A stretch of 64,000 nt of DNA from Alloboseaceae bacterium BT-24-1 (GCA_025846845.1 JAOYTL010000009.1:1-64000), one strand, 5' to 3'. Shown: positions 9,731 to 18,589, counted from the first letter of the stretch. Notes: a model not told the origin generated them from the sequence alone. Made by a program: numbers and translations.

Positions 9731-10603
9731 TCAGCGCCCTCCGAGGCCGGATGTGCCGAACAGCCTGAGCTGGAGGGTATAGAGCGAGAGAGTCACGCTC
9801 AGCAGGACCAGCGCCGCAGCGCCACCCATGCCCCAGTTCACCAGCGACTGGACGAACTGGGCGATGAGCTCGGCCAGCATCATGTTGGCCGTGCCGCCGA
9901 GCAGGGCTGGGGTGACGAAATAGCCGAGCGACATCACGAAGACCATCAGCCCGCCGACGGCGATGCCGGGCATGACGAGCGGCAGCAGCACGCGCCGGAA
10001 GGCCTGGGCGCGCGTCGCGCCGCATAGCGCCGCCGCCTGCAGGATGGCCGGGTCGATGCGGCGGATGACGCCATAGAGCGGCAGGATGACGAAGGGCAGC
10101 ATGATGTAGGTCATGCCAATGGTCACGCCCGTGAGGTTGTTCACGAGCGGCAAAGGCTGGTCGATGATCCCGAGGTCGATCAGCGTCCGGTTGATCACGC
10201 CCGTGCGCTGGAGCAGCACCATCCAGGCATAAGTGCGCGTGAGCAGGTTCGTCCACATCGAGAGCAGGAGCACGCCGAAGACCAGGCGCGACCAGATGGG
10301 CGGCATCAGTGCCAGCGCCCAGGCGGTCGGGAAGCCGATCAGCAGCGTCACCACTGTCACCACCGCCGATACGGTGAAAGTGTTGACGAGGATGCGGCTA
10401 TAGGTCGACGAGCCGAGCAGGGTGACGTAGTTGCTGAAGCCAGGCGCCGGCTCCAGCACGCTGCGCAGCAGCAGCGCCAGGACCGGCAGGGCGAAGAACA
10501 CGATCAGGAGCGACAAGGCCGGCAGAGCGAGCAGCAGCGAGGTTCGGCGCTGCCCTCGAGATGGCCCCACCAATGCGGTTGCTTGCGGCATGTGCGGCCT
10601 CAT
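9731..10603 (-). CDS. ABC transporter permease, PotB type
   Basis: A 290-residue permease with an N-terminal anchor helix (LLLALPALSLLIVFFALPVLALLL) and about six transmembrane segments. The EAA loop reads AAALCGATRAQAFRRVLLPLVMPGI. It probably forms a heterodimer with the PotC-type partner directly downstream. It lies 27 bases after the binding-protein gene in the same operon. Length and order (binding protein, permease, permease, ATPase) match polyamine-type importers. Confidence 0.9.
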   Translation of the reverse strand: MRPHMPQATALVGPSRGQRRTSLLLALPALSLLIVFFALPVLALLLRSVLEPAPGFSNYVTLLGSSTYSRILVNTFTVSAVVTVVTLLIGFPTAWALALMPPIWSRLVFGVLLLSMWTNLLTRTYAWMVLLQRTGVINRTLIDLGIIDQPLPLVNNLTGVTIGMTYIMLPFVILPLYGVIRRIDPAILQAAALCGATRAQAFRRVLLPLVMPGIAVGGLMVFVMSLGYFVTPALLGGTANMMLAELIAQFVQSLVNWGMGGAAALVLLSVTLSLYTLQLRLFGTSGLGGR

Positions 10604-10630
10604 CGCCCCTGATCGTTCAAGCTGCCATGG

Positions 10631-11638
10631 TCACTTCGATTGCCAAGCGTACCAGCGCTCGGCAATCGCATCGCGGTTCTTGGCCCAATAGGCCATGTCG
10701 GCATTGATCTGCCTGGCCGTTTGCTTGTCCGGCAGGGTCTTGGCAATGTCCGGGCTCATCAGGGCCGCCGAATCGAGATTGGTCGGGGCATAGCCGGTCC
10801 TCGCGGCGAAATCGGCCTGGGCCGGCGCCGAGGTCGCGAAGGCGATGAACTCCATCGCCGCCTTCTTGTCCTTGACGCCCTTGGGCATGACCAGGCTGTC
10901 GGCGGCGGTGATGTTGCCGTCCCAGGACGCCTCGACCTTGATGCCGGTCTTCTCGATCGCCGTGATGCGCCCGTTCCAGAAGCTGCCGAAGGGTGTCTCG
11001 CCCGAAGCCAGGAGCTGCTGCGACTGCGCGCCACCGGTCCACCAGACGATGTCCTTCTTGATCGTGTCGAGCTTCTTGAAGGCCCGGTCGAGATCGAGCG
11101 GGTAAAGCTTGTCGGCCGCGATGCCGTCCGCGAGCAGGGCGGCCTCGATCACGCCCGGCGCTGACCATTTGTAGAAGGCGCGCTTGCCGGGAAATTTCTG
11201 GGTGTCGAAGACCTCGGCCCAGTTCTGCGGGCAGGTCTTAGCTGCCTCCTTGTTGCAGCCGATCACGAAGGAATAATAGAAGCTACCGACGGAGTAGTCC
11301 GTGACGAAGCGCGGATCGAGCTTCGACTTGTCGATGATGCTGAAGTCGAGCTTTTCTAGCAGCCCCTTCTCGCCGGCCTGCACCGCGTAGTCACCCTCGA
11401 CGTCGACGACGTCCCAGGTCGGCTTGCCAGCCTCGACCATCGCCTTGATCTTGCCGTAGTCGGTCGGGCCGTCCTGCAACACCTTGGTGCCGCTCTTCTC
11501 GGCGAACTTCCCGATCCAGGCGCTCGTCTGCGCGGCCTGCGTCGTTCCTCCCCATGAGGTGAAAACAATGTCGGCACGGGCCGGCGAAGCCAGCGCGAGC
11601 GCGGCGGCCAGAGCCGCCAGCGATACCTTCAGCGTCAT
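10631..11638 (-). CDS. periplasmic binding protein of the ABC importer
   Basis: A 335-residue secreted protein. It has a clear signal peptide (MTLKVSLAALAAALALASPARA, cleavage after ARA) and a mature part beginning DIVFTSWGG, as in PotD/extracellular solute-binding family 1 proteins. Blocks such as WDVVDVEGDYAV and PQNWAEVFD fit this family. It would capture the substrate in the periplasm and deliver it to the two permeases downstream. The gap of 45 bases to the NIPSNAP gene upstream keeps it in the operon. Confidence 0.88.
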   Translation of the reverse strand: MTLKVSLAALAAALALASPARADIVFTSWGGTTQAAQTSAWIGKFAEKSGTKVLQDGPTDYGKIKAMVEAGKPTWDVVDVEGDYAVQAGEKGLLEKLDFSIIDKSKLDPRFVTDYSVGSFYYSFVIGCNKEAAKTCPQNWAEVFDTQKFPGKRAFYKWSAPGVIEAALLADGIAADKLYPLDLDRAFKKLDTIKKDIVWWTGGAQSQQLLASGETPFGSFWNGRITAIEKTGIKVEASWDGNITAADSLVMPKGVKDKKAAMEFIAFATSAPAQADFAARTGYAPTNLDSAALMSPDIAKTLPDKQTARQINADMAYWAKNRDAIAERWYAWQSK

Positions 11639-11683
11639 GTCCCTCTCCCTTTTCTCGTGTTCTGCTTCTTTACGTCCCTGCGC

Positions 11684-12010
11684 TCAGGCAGGTGGCTGCG
11701 GGCGCGGCGAGAACCGCGCCAACCTCATGATCTTGTTGTCGCCGGAGACGATCAGGTCGCGGATCTTCGGCAGGAAGGCCTGCCAGTCCGGATCGGCCTG
11801 GAGGCGAGCGCGGCGCGCCTCGCGCTCGTCTAGACTCGCATAGGCCCAGATGTGGACAATCTCGTTGAGCGGGCCGATCTCGGAATGGAGGTAGGCGACG
11901 AGCGTACCAAGATGGCGGGACTGGATGGCGATGCCTTCCTGCTCGACCGCGTCGAGATAAGCGGGAAGCGAACCGTTGCTGAGCCGATAGGTCCGGACCT
12001 CGTAGAACAT
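11684..12010 (-). CDS. NIPSNAP-family protein
   Basis: A 108-residue dimeric alpha-beta-barrel type protein. It starts MFYEVRTYRLSNGSLPAYLDA and contains the family-typical HIWAYASLDEREARRARLQADPDW segment. The shorter start at 12010 is chosen because the family begins at this point and the aldehyde dehydrogenase gene ends just upstream at 12021. NIPSNAP proteins often accompany catabolic monooxygenases, but their chemical role is rarely known. Here it sits between the dehydrogenase and the transporter in one operon. Confidence 0.8.
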   Translation of the reverse strand: MFYEVRTYRLSNGSLPAYLDAVEQEGIAIQSRHLGTLVAYLHSEIGPLNEIVHIWAYASLDEREARRARLQADPDWQAFLPKIRDLIVSGDNKIMRLARFSPRPQPPA

Positions 12011-12020
12011 TGCCGCCCCC

Positions 12021-13493
12021 TCACCGCATGACGAAAGGGTCGGGGATGGGGGCGTCCGAGGTCCGCAGCCAGACCGTCTTCGTGCGCGTGTAGTCGAGTG
12101 CGGCGGCAAGACCGCCCTCGCGGCCATGACCGGAGAGCTTGGTGCCGCCGAATGGTGCGATCGGCGAAACGGTGCGGTAGGTGTTGACCCAGACGATGCC
12201 GGCGCGCAGCGCCCGGATCATCCGGTGCGCGCGCGTCAGGTTTTGCGTGAACAGGCCGGCCGCCAGGCCGAAGGCGGAGTCGTTGGCGAGCCTGACCGCC
12301 TCGTCTTCGCTCTCGAACGTCACGACCGAGAGCACCGGCCCGAAGAACTCATCGCGCAGGGCCGGCAGCGTCGCCGGATCGCAGCCGTCGCAATCGATGA
12401 TGGTCGGCTGGAAGAAATAACCGGGACCGTCGATGGTGTGGCCGCCCGCGACCACCTTCGCCCCCAGATCGACGGACCGTGCGAGCGTGCGCTCGATATG
12501 CTCGCGCTGGCGCAAGGTGCAGAGCGGGCCGATCTCGGTCGCCATGTCGAGCGGGCTGCCGATCCGCGCCGCAGTTGCCTTGGCCGAGAGTCGCGACAGG
12601 AACTCGTCCTTGACGCGCCGGTCGAGGATCAGTCGGGAGCCGGCAACGCAGCTCTGGCCGCTGGCTGCGAAGATGCCCGCGACCTGCGCATTGACGGCGC
12701 TGTCGAGATCGGCGTCGGCAAAAACGATGAAGGGCGACTTGCCGCCGAGTTCCAACGAGGTCGAGGCGAGGTTCTCAGCCGACTGTCTAACGATATGGCG
12801 CGCCGTCGAAGGCCCACCGGTGAAGGCGACATGGGCGATCTTTGGGTGTCTGGCGAGAGCCGCGCCGCAACTGGGGCCGAAGCCGGTCAGCACATTGACG
12901 ACGCCTGGCGGGACGCCGGCCTCGTCGACGAGCTTGGCGAATTCGAGCAACGGGCCCGGCCCGTCCTCGGATGCCTTGACGACGAGCGTGCAGCCCGCGG
13001 CGAGCGCGGGTCCGATCTTCACGGCGGCGAGGAAGAGCTGGCTGTTCCAGGGCACGATCGCAGCGACGACGCCGATCGGCTCGCGCCTAAGCCAGACATC
13101 CATGTCGGGCTTGTCGATCGGCAGCGTCGCGCCCTCGATCTTGTCGGCAAGCCCGGCATAATAGCGATAGTAGTCGGCGACATAGGCGATCTGGGCCGAG
13201 GTCTCGCGGATGATCTTGCCGGTATCGCGGGTCTCGATCTCGGCGAGGCGCTGTGCATTGGCCGCAACCAGATCAGCGAGGCGGTAAAGCAGGCTGCCGC
13301 GCTGCGTTGCGGTCATCGCAGCCCAAGGGCCGGAGTATAGCGCGCGCTCGGCTGCCGCGACGGCGCGGTCGACCTCCTCCTCGCGCGCTTCTGGCATCTC
13401 GGCCCAGGCCTGCGCGGTGGCCGGATCGAGGCTCTCGAAGCGGGCAGCTCCGTCCTCGAAGGCGCCGTCGATATAGGCCTGGAAGCGCCGCAT
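12021..13493 (-). CDS. NAD(P)-dependent aldehyde dehydrogenase
   Basis: A 490-residue enzyme of the standard aldehyde dehydrogenase length that would oxidise an aldehyde to the carboxylate. The catalytic set is intact: Asn150 in PWN, Lys173 in VVKASE, Glu248 in LELGGKSP and the nucleophile Cys282 in SGQSCVAGSRL. The start MRRFQAYIDG at 13493 is preferred over a longer frame to 13586, because that extension would run deep into the monooxygenase gene. It lies five bases after the luciferase-like monooxygenase, so it probably acts on the product of that enzyme. Confidence 0.92.
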   Translation of the reverse strand: MRRFQAYIDGAFEDGAARFESLDPATAQAWAEMPEAREEEVDRAVAAAERALYSGPWAAMTATQRGSLLYRLADLVAANAQRLAEIETRDTGKIIRETSAQIAYVADYYRYYAGLADKIEGATLPIDKPDMDVWLRREPIGVVAAIVPWNSQLFLAAVKIGPALAAGCTLVVKASEDGPGPLLEFAKLVDEAGVPPGVVNVLTGFGPSCGAALARHPKIAHVAFTGGPSTARHIVRQSAENLASTSLELGGKSPFIVFADADLDSAVNAQVAGIFAASGQSCVAGSRLILDRRVKDEFLSRLSAKATAARIGSPLDMATEIGPLCTLRQREHIERTLARSVDLGAKVVAGGHTIDGPGYFFQPTIIDCDGCDPATLPALRDEFFGPVLSVVTFESEDEAVRLANDSAFGLAAGLFTQNLTRAHRMIRALRAGIVWVNTYRTVSPIAPFGGTKLSGHGREGGLAAALDYTRTKTVWLRTSDAPIPDPFVMR

Positions 13494-13498
13494 CGCTC

Positions 13499-14539
13499 TC
13501 ACCCCACGAAGGCCGGCATGACATCGGCGATGAAACGCTCCAGCGACGCCTTCTTGCGCGCGAAGCTCATGCCCGTGTCGATCCACAGCGAGTATTCGTC
13601 GTAGCCCATCGCCTCGTAGGACTTCAGCCGGGCGATGACCTCCTCTGGCGTGCCGACCGGCAGGTTCGTGCGCATCACCTGCGGCGAGACGGCGGGATTG
13701 GCCGCGAGCTCCTCCTCGCTCAGCGGCGCGATCAGGGCCTGGCTGATCGGGCGCTCGTTCTTGAACCAGGCGAAGAAGTAATTGTAGTAGACGCTCATCT
13801 CGCGCGCCGCCTGGGCAAGATCGGCCTCGTCGGTCCCGACATAAGTGTGCGCCAGCAGCATGATCCGCGGACGCGGCATGTGGGGTGTCGCCGAACAGGC
13901 CGCATTGAACTTGCCGATCAGACTCTCGACCTCGGCATCGCCGTTCCAGAGTGGCGTGACCTGGACGTTGCAGCCATTGGCGACCGCGAATTCGTGGCTG
14001 TTCGGATCGCGCGCCGCGACCCAGAGCGGCGGATGCGGCTGCTGCAGCGGCTTGGGCGCCGAGGTCGTCTTGGGAAACTGGTAGAACTGGCCGTCATGCG
14101 TGTAGTCGCCGGCCCACAGCCCCTTGATTGCAGGGATAAGCTCGCGCATGCGCAAACCGGCGTTCCAGGCGTCGAGCCCCGGCAGCAGTCGCTCGTACTC
14201 GAAATTATAGGCACCGCGCGCGATGCCGATATCGAGCCGCCCATCGCAGATGATGTCGGTCATGGCCGCCTCACCGGCGAGCTTGATCGGGTGCCAGAAC
14301 GGCGCGATCACTGTTGAAGTGCCGAGCCGGACGTTCTTCGTGCGCCGCGCCAGATCGGCGAGATTGATGAACGGGTTCGGCGCGATGGTGAATTCCATCC
14401 CGTGATGCTCGCCGGTCCAGATCGCGACCATTCCGCCGCGATCGGCGATCTCGCAGAGGCGGCAGAATTCCTCATAGAGGGTCTTCTGATCCTGGTCGGG
14501 CGTCAGCCGCTCCATATGGACGAAGAGCGAGAACTTCAC
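13499..14539 (-). CDS. luciferase-like flavin-dependent monooxygenase
   Basis: A 346-residue member of the bacterial luciferase-like (LLM) superfamily, a TIM barrel that uses reduced flavin and oxygen. Visible signatures are the N-terminal MKFSLFVHMER, the EHHGMEFTIAPNP strand, the LGTSTVIAPFWHPIKLAGEAAM block and the DIGIARGAYNFEY segment. It overlaps the flavin reductase gene by four bases, and that enzyme presumably supplies FMNH2. With the aldehyde dehydrogenase and hydrolase around it, the operon looks like oxidative breakdown of an imported organic, possibly nitrogenous, compound. The substrate is unknown. Confidence 0.9.
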   Translation of the reverse strand: MKFSLFVHMERLTPDQDQKTLYEEFCRLCEIADRGGMVAIWTGEHHGMEFTIAPNPFINLADLARRTKNVRLGTSTVIAPFWHPIKLAGEAAMTDIICDGRLDIGIARGAYNFEYERLLPGLDAWNAGLRMRELIPAIKGLWAGDYTHDGQFYQFPKTTSAPKPLQQPHPPLWVAARDPNSHEFAVANGCNVQVTPLWNGDAEVESLIGKFNAACSATPHMPRPRIMLLAHTYVGTDEADLAQAAREMSVYYNYFFAWFKNERPISQALIAPLSEEELAANPAVSPQVMRTNLPVGTPEEVIARLKSYEAMGYDEYSLWIDTGMSFARKKASLERFIADVMPAFVG

Positions 14540-15477
14540 GGGACTGCCCCTCCCATCGACAGCGGATGGACCTGGCCGGCGATCTCGTTGCCGACATAGA
14601 CCCCGAAATTGCCGAGGCTGCGCTCGGCGGCGAAGCGGTGCAGGATGTCTGCCGTCTGCGGCGAACTCAGCCGTTCAGCCGGCAGCTCCTCAGGCGCGAA
14701 AAGCCTACCTCGTGGCTCGGGCCCGGCTTCGATCGAGGCCCTGTAGACGATGTGTTGGCGCCTGCTGCTGCGATCCCCGAAGACCGAGAACAGGAAGCCG
14801 ACCGAGGCTGGACCGCCGCAGATCTCCGTCAGGTGCCGCGCCAGCACCTCCGCCGGATTGCCCTCGGCAACCATGATGCCTGGCAGCGCCCAGCGGCCGT
14901 CCTGATCCTCGACCAGCAGGATCCGTCCGTCCTGCTCGGCGACCGCCGCAGCGTCCACCAAGCCACCCTGCCCCAGAGCCTGGGTCTGTGCTTCCAGCGC
15001 CGCCGCGAAATAACCGCCGCGCGCATAGCCCAGGCCGTTGCGACCGCTATTGCGAAAGCCTTCGACGCGCCCAAGCAGGATGGCGTGATCGCCAGCCTCG
15101 ACGACGCGCTCCATCGCACAGTCGAACCAGGCTGCAGCACCGTCGAAGACCGGCGAGCCGGCGGGGCCGCGCTGCCAGTCGACCGAGGCGAAGCGATCCT
15201 CGACCGGGCGCGCGAAGGTATTCGAGACGTCCTTTTGATCCTCGGCCAGCACATTGACGGCGAAGCCGGAAGCCGCGGTGACCGCGGCATAACTGCGCGA
15301 GGTTCTGGCAATGCAGACCAGCAGCAGCGGCGGCGACAGCGAGACCGACGCGAAGGAGTTGGCGGTGAAGCCGAGCGGCTTGCCATCCGCTCCAAAGGCC
15401 GTGACCACCGTGACGCCGGTCATGAAGGCGCCGAATGCATCCCGCAGCGCGCGCGGGTCGTCGATTCCGCTCGTCAT
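14536..15477 (-). CDS. flavin reductase fused to a Nudix-like domain
   Basis: A 313-residue protein. Residues 1-165 match the FMN-binding split-barrel flavin reductases (DAFGAFMTGVTVVTAFG, GFTANSFASVSLSPPLLLVC, FAVNVLAEDQ, GRVEGF) that feed FMNH2 to two-component monooxygenases. Residues ~170-313 resemble a Nudix fold (ILLVEDQDGRWALPG), but the Nudix box is degenerate: GNPAEVLARHLTEICGG lacks the REXXEE glutamates. The tail is thus probably not a hydrolase and may bind a nucleotide or the partner enzyme. It overlaps both the monooxygenase gene downstream and the hydrolase gene upstream by four bases, so the three should be made in step. Confidence 0.85.
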   Translation of the reverse strand: MTSGIDDPRALRDAFGAFMTGVTVVTAFGADGKPLGFTANSFASVSLSPPLLLVCIARTSRSYAAVTAASGFAVNVLAEDQKDVSNTFARPVEDRFASVDWQRGPAGSPVFDGAAAWFDCAMERVVEAGDHAILLGRVEGFRNSGRNGLGYARGGYFAAALEAQTQALGQGGLVDAAAVAEQDGRILLVEDQDGRWALPGIMVAEGNPAEVLARHLTEICGGPASVGFLFSVFGDRSSRRQHIVYRASIEAGPEPRGRLFAPEELPAERLSSPQTADILHRFAAERSLGNFGVYVGNEIAGQVHPLSMGGAVP

Positions 15478-16274
15478 GCGGCCCTCCTTCCATCGAGCCA
15501 GGCCGCGAGAGCGGCGTTCACGAGATCGGGTGCTGTCAGGTTCACCATGTGGCGGTGACCTGCCACAATCACCGCCTCGCCATATGGCGCGGCCGCAGCC
15601 ATGGCGCGCGACATCTGCGGGGTCGAATTCGGGTCGTGCTCGCCAGTGAGGAACAGCGCCGGGCAGTTCACATCGGGCCAGGCGTCGGCATAGACGTCGT
15701 CGCCCTCGGCGAAGGCGGCATAGGCCGTGCCATAGCCTGCGACATCGACGCTGGCGAGCCAGTCGCGCACCAGTGCATAGGGTCCGCTGCCGACCTCCGA
15801 GGCCGAGAACCAGCGGGCCAGCGGCGCAGCGAGATCGACATGGCCTGCGTCGATCTCGCGCGAGCGGGCGATGACCGCGGCGCGAGCCTCCGGGCTACGC
15901 CGATAGACGCCGTTGATCAGCGCGACGCGGTCGATGCGCGCGCCATAGGTGGCGGCAGCACCCCCGGCGATCAGCGCGCCCATCGAATGCCCGGCGACCG
16001 CGACGCTGGTAAGGTTCAGATCGTCGAGGAAGCGACCGAACCACGCGACGAATTCCGGAAGCCGCGCGCCATACGGCAGACACTGGCTTCCACCATGGCC
16101 GGGCATGTCGATGGCAATGACGCGACGCAAACCGGAGAGCGCACGCAGTTGCGGCTCCCAGGCCTCGAGGCGCATGCCGACACCATGGATGAGGACCAGG
16201 GGCTCACCGCTGCCCGCCTCCTGATAGGTCGTGCCGTCGGCGGCCCTAGACCGCAGCAGGGTTGCTGACGTCAT
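15474..16274 (-). CDS. alpha/beta hydrolase
   Basis: A 266-residue hydrolase with nucleophile Ser97 in GHSMG, acid Asp214 in GEHDPN and base His240/242 in AGHRHMV. The oxyanion region HGVGMRLEAWEPQ is also present. The start at 16274 (MTSATLLRSRA) is chosen over a longer frame to 16379 because conservation with the fold begins there. It overlaps the upstream DUF1185 gene by 29 bases. In this operon it could open an ester, lactone or enol-lactone produced by the monooxygenase; that is inference from context. Confidence 0.88.
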   Translation of the reverse strand: MTSATLLRSRAADGTTYQEAGSGEPLVLIHGVGMRLEAWEPQLRALSGLRRVIAIDMPGHGGSQCLPYGARLPEFVAWFGRFLDDLNLTSVAVAGHSMGALIAGGAAATYGARIDRVALINGVYRRSPEARAAVIARSREIDAGHVDLAAPLARWFSASEVGSGPYALVRDWLASVDVAGYGTAYAAFAEGDDVYADAWPDVNCPALFLTGEHDPNSTPQMSRAMAAAAPYGEAVIVAGHRHMVNLTAPDLVNAALAAWLDGRRAA

Positions 16275-16848
16275 GACCCAGATCCTTGAGGTCCTGATAG
16301 CGGTCGCCGATCCGGTGATGCGGACGCCCGCCGACCGAAGCTCCGAGCGCAACGAGAATCTCGTCGGCGGCTGGCGCATCGGCGATGGCGGTCTGGATCG
16401 TCAGATAGTGCGAGCGCCTGCCCTCGTCGTTCTTATCCATCAGCGGGATCATCACCGGCGCATTGGCGGGACCGCGCGTATTGCAGAAGGCGAGATAGGA
16501 TTTGGCGCCGACGGCCGTGCGGTAGTAGTTGCCGAAGCGCAGTGTGTGGATCAGCGCTGAGGCATGCTCGACCTCGCCGTCGAGCCCGACCACCGCAGCC
16601 TTTCCGTAACCCTCGACGAGCTCGCCCGAGCCCACCGACTTCAGGATCATGCTGGTCAGCAGCTCGCCGAGCACCGGCGCGACTGCCTGGATTTCCGGCT
16701 TCAGATCCTCGACGAAGCCGCGGCCCGCCCAAGGGTTCTTGACCACGGCGATCGCCGCATGCAGCACCAGCGGCCTCGGGGCCGCCCTTCCGCCCTCGAT
16801 CAACGTCGTCTCGACGTGAAGCGATGTCTTGCGGATCTGAATACCCAT
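16246..16848 (-). CDS. DUF1185 'amino acid synthesis' family protein
   Basis: A 200-residue protein that I match to the DUF1185/AA_synth family by MGIQIRKTSLHVETTLIEGG, KNPWAGRGFVEDL, the VEHASALIHTLRFGNYYR block and the GGRPHHRIGDRYQD end. The biochemical role of this family is not established despite its name. Members are commonly found beside flavin-dependent monooxygenases, as here. It is the first gene of the minus-strand operon that runs to 7835. The promoter region at 16849-16920 carries the putative GntR operator. Confidence 0.8.
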   Translation of the reverse strand: MGIQIRKTSLHVETTLIEGGRAAPRPLVLHAAIAVVKNPWAGRGFVEDLKPEIQAVAPVLGELLTSMILKSVGSGELVEGYGKAAVVGLDGEVEHASALIHTLRFGNYYRTAVGAKSYLAFCNTRGPANAPVMIPLMDKNDEGRRSHYLTIQTAIADAPAADEILVALGASVGGRPHHRIGDRYQDLKDLGHDVSNPAAV

Positions 16849-16868
16849 ATCTGAGCCAGCCTCAAAAA

Positions 16869-16895
16869 TTGGAATACGATATTATGGTATTCCAA
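16869..16895. promoter_or_regulatory. putative GntR/FadR operator of the catabolic operon
   Basis: A perfect 9-bp inverted repeat, TTGGAATAC-N9-GTATTCCAA, lies about 20 bases upstream of the first gene of the minus-strand operon. Within it the 14-mer ATTATGGTATTCCA (16881-16894) recurs exactly at 23122-23135, and the 11-mer CGATATTATGG (16877-16887) recurs inverted at 24291-24301. Both other places lie just upstream of the binding-protein and GntR genes. This suggests one regulator for all three promoters. Confidence 0.65.
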
Positions 16896-16918
16896 AATAC
16901 AGGACGTCAAGCATCAAA

Positions 16919-17667
16919 ATGACGACGCGCGGAAGCCATGATATTTCAATTGCTTATGTTGTGGCCCGTTTGAGCGACCGCAAATCGGCGGCGGTCCACA
17001 GCGCACTGTGTGGACTCCGGCTGACTTCCTCGATCTTGGAAGCCGGGACGCGGTCGATAAGACGCTGCAGCGGCTGGTCACGGGCAACATCCTGCGTCGG
17101 ATCGATCGCGGCCTTTATGATCGGCCAAATTTCAACAAGCTCACAAATCAGAAAAGCCCACCCGATCCGCGCAGCGTTATCGACGCCGTTGCACGCCGCG
17201 ATCAGATTCGCGTTCTGGTGGACGGGATGACGGCGGCCAACGATCTTGGTCTAACCGACGCCGTGCCAGCCAAGATTATCGTCCACACCGACGCGCGCTT
17301 GAAGCCGATTGCCCTCGGCAACCTCGAGATCACCTTCCGTCCCACAGCCGCCAGCAAGCTCCATTGGGCCGGTCGCCCGGCGATGCGTCTTGTCCAGGCG
17401 CTGCATTGGCTGCGCGACATGATCGAGCGAGAGGATGAGCGCGACGTGCTGCGTCAGCGGCTGCAGCGCTTACTAGACGACCCAGACCAGGGCGAGGGAC
17501 TTCGCGCGGATCTGGCCGAGGGCCTGTCGACGTTGCCCGCATGGATGCAGGTCCTGTTGAAACCCATGCTGAGCAGAAATCCGGTTGAGGCGATTGGCCG
17601 GCGCAGTCAGGAGACGTCGTCGCCCATCTCTTCGTTACCGCGAGATCCACAGGCGTCGCGTCGATGA
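16919..17667 (+). pseudogene. AbiEi/DUF6088-type antitoxin, frameshifted
   Basis: Residues from VWTPADFLDLGSRDAVDKTLQRL onward match the intact antitoxin at 45050-45718 almost line by line (RRIDRGLYD, VDGMTAANDLGLT, HWAGRPAMRLVQALHWL). The N-terminal piece MTTRGSHDISIAYVVARLSDR lies in a different frame and must be joined by an indel near 16985. A shortened product from GTG 17008 (219 residues) could still be made, but it would lack part of the winged helix. The antitoxin sits directly before a truncated toxin gene, so this is a decayed AbiE pair. Confidence 0.75.
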
Positions 17668-17795
17668 AACCCGCCTACGATCAAGTCTTGAGCGCTGATG
17701 ACGAGACGCGGATGGGTCTCTTCTCCACCACGGCCCAGCGCCTGGGATCAACGCCGCAGAATGTCGAGAAAGACTTCCTACTCGCACCACGCTGA
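17664..17795 (+). pseudogene. AbiEii-type toxin, first 43 codons only
   Basis: The short frame starts MKPAYDQVLSADDE and contains AQRLGSTPQNVEKDFLL, which aligns with ANRLGTPIGNVEKDFWV in the intact nucleotidyltransferase toxin at 45715. It ends at a stop before the GG-S/T nucleotidyltransferase motif, so it cannot be active. The overlap with the antitoxin frame (start at 17664, antitoxin stop at 17665-17667) is the same coupling seen in the intact pair. Confidence 0.75.
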
Positions 17796-18214
17796 CGGTT
17801 TCGCTGCGTGACGCAAAGTCTGCTTCCAGGTGGGGGGCAAATTCCGGTGTTGGCCACATTGTATGGACCGGCTGCGTTTCACAACGGTTGGGCGCGGCAA
17901 CGGAAGTCGCTCATATGTATCCGGCCTACTGATCGGCTCGCGGGCCGTGGCCTTGATGGAGTACGCGCGCACCTTTGGCCTCATTAGCAGATCGGCCGTT
18001 CAGCGGCCAAAAGGGCCACCAGGCTCAGGGTGCGCATATTGAATCCGTTCCATATCTGTTCCATCACGAGCTCCTTGAGATGTTGTTAGATGGCGAATTT
18101 GTTGGTTCACGATACGAGCGGCGAGAGCGGCCCGCCATGAGTGCAGGGCCAAGTCGCTTGCGGCTGGAACCTCGTCACGTGCTATGGGTTCCCCGACCAA
18201 CGGGTTTGAGGCCA
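17796..18214. other. decayed stretch after the broken AbiE pair
   Basis: About 420 bases with only short overlapping frames. I recognise no domain; it probably contains remnants of lost DNA. Confidence 0.45.
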
Positions 18215-18445
18215 ATGTCGAAACCGACGCTCGAAAGCACGATCCTGAATTTGGCACATAGCTACGCGGAACCTGCTGATCTGCTGAAGGCGGTCCGCAA
18301 GGTGCACCCGAGCGCTTCCAAAAAGGACATCATGCACGCGACCTTGCGCACGATGATCGAAGCTGCAGAAGGCAAGGAGGGCATTGCCCGCCACCTGCAT
18401 AAGCTTGTCATGGATAATCGCAGCGGCGAGTTCGAAGGCGCATAG
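18215..18445 (+). CDS. small hypothetical protein
   Basis: A 76-residue helical protein (MSKPTLESTILNLAHSYAEPADLLKAVRKVHPSASKKDIMHATLRTMIEAAEG, written here in part) resembling small uncharacterised rhizobial proteins. ATG 18215 is chosen because the upstream in-frame extension has poor composition. No domain name can be given. It lies alone among transposon remnants. Confidence 0.45.
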   Translation: MSKPTLESTILNLAHSYAEPADLLKAVRKVHPSASKKDIMHATLRTMIEAAEGKEGIARHLHKLVMDNRSGEFEGA

Positions 18446-18589
18446 CGCCCGTTTTGATCTCGGACAGTGGAGCGATGCCGCAGCCCCGGTGTTCTCGACA
18501 GCGCCGAGCGCGCCACAACTCTAACAGAGGCCGCGCAACGAGCCCAGGAACTGCGGGCGGATCAACGAGCTCGCTTCTGACGCGAGACG

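Noticed and set aside
12126-14317. Long plus-strand open frames (404 and 354 codons)
   Set aside because: They are antisense to the aldehyde dehydrogenase and monooxygenase genes, which have intact catalytic motifs.
17830-18042. 70-codon plus-strand frame after the broken AbiE pair
   Set aside because: No recognisable family and an equally long frame on the other strand; probably chance.
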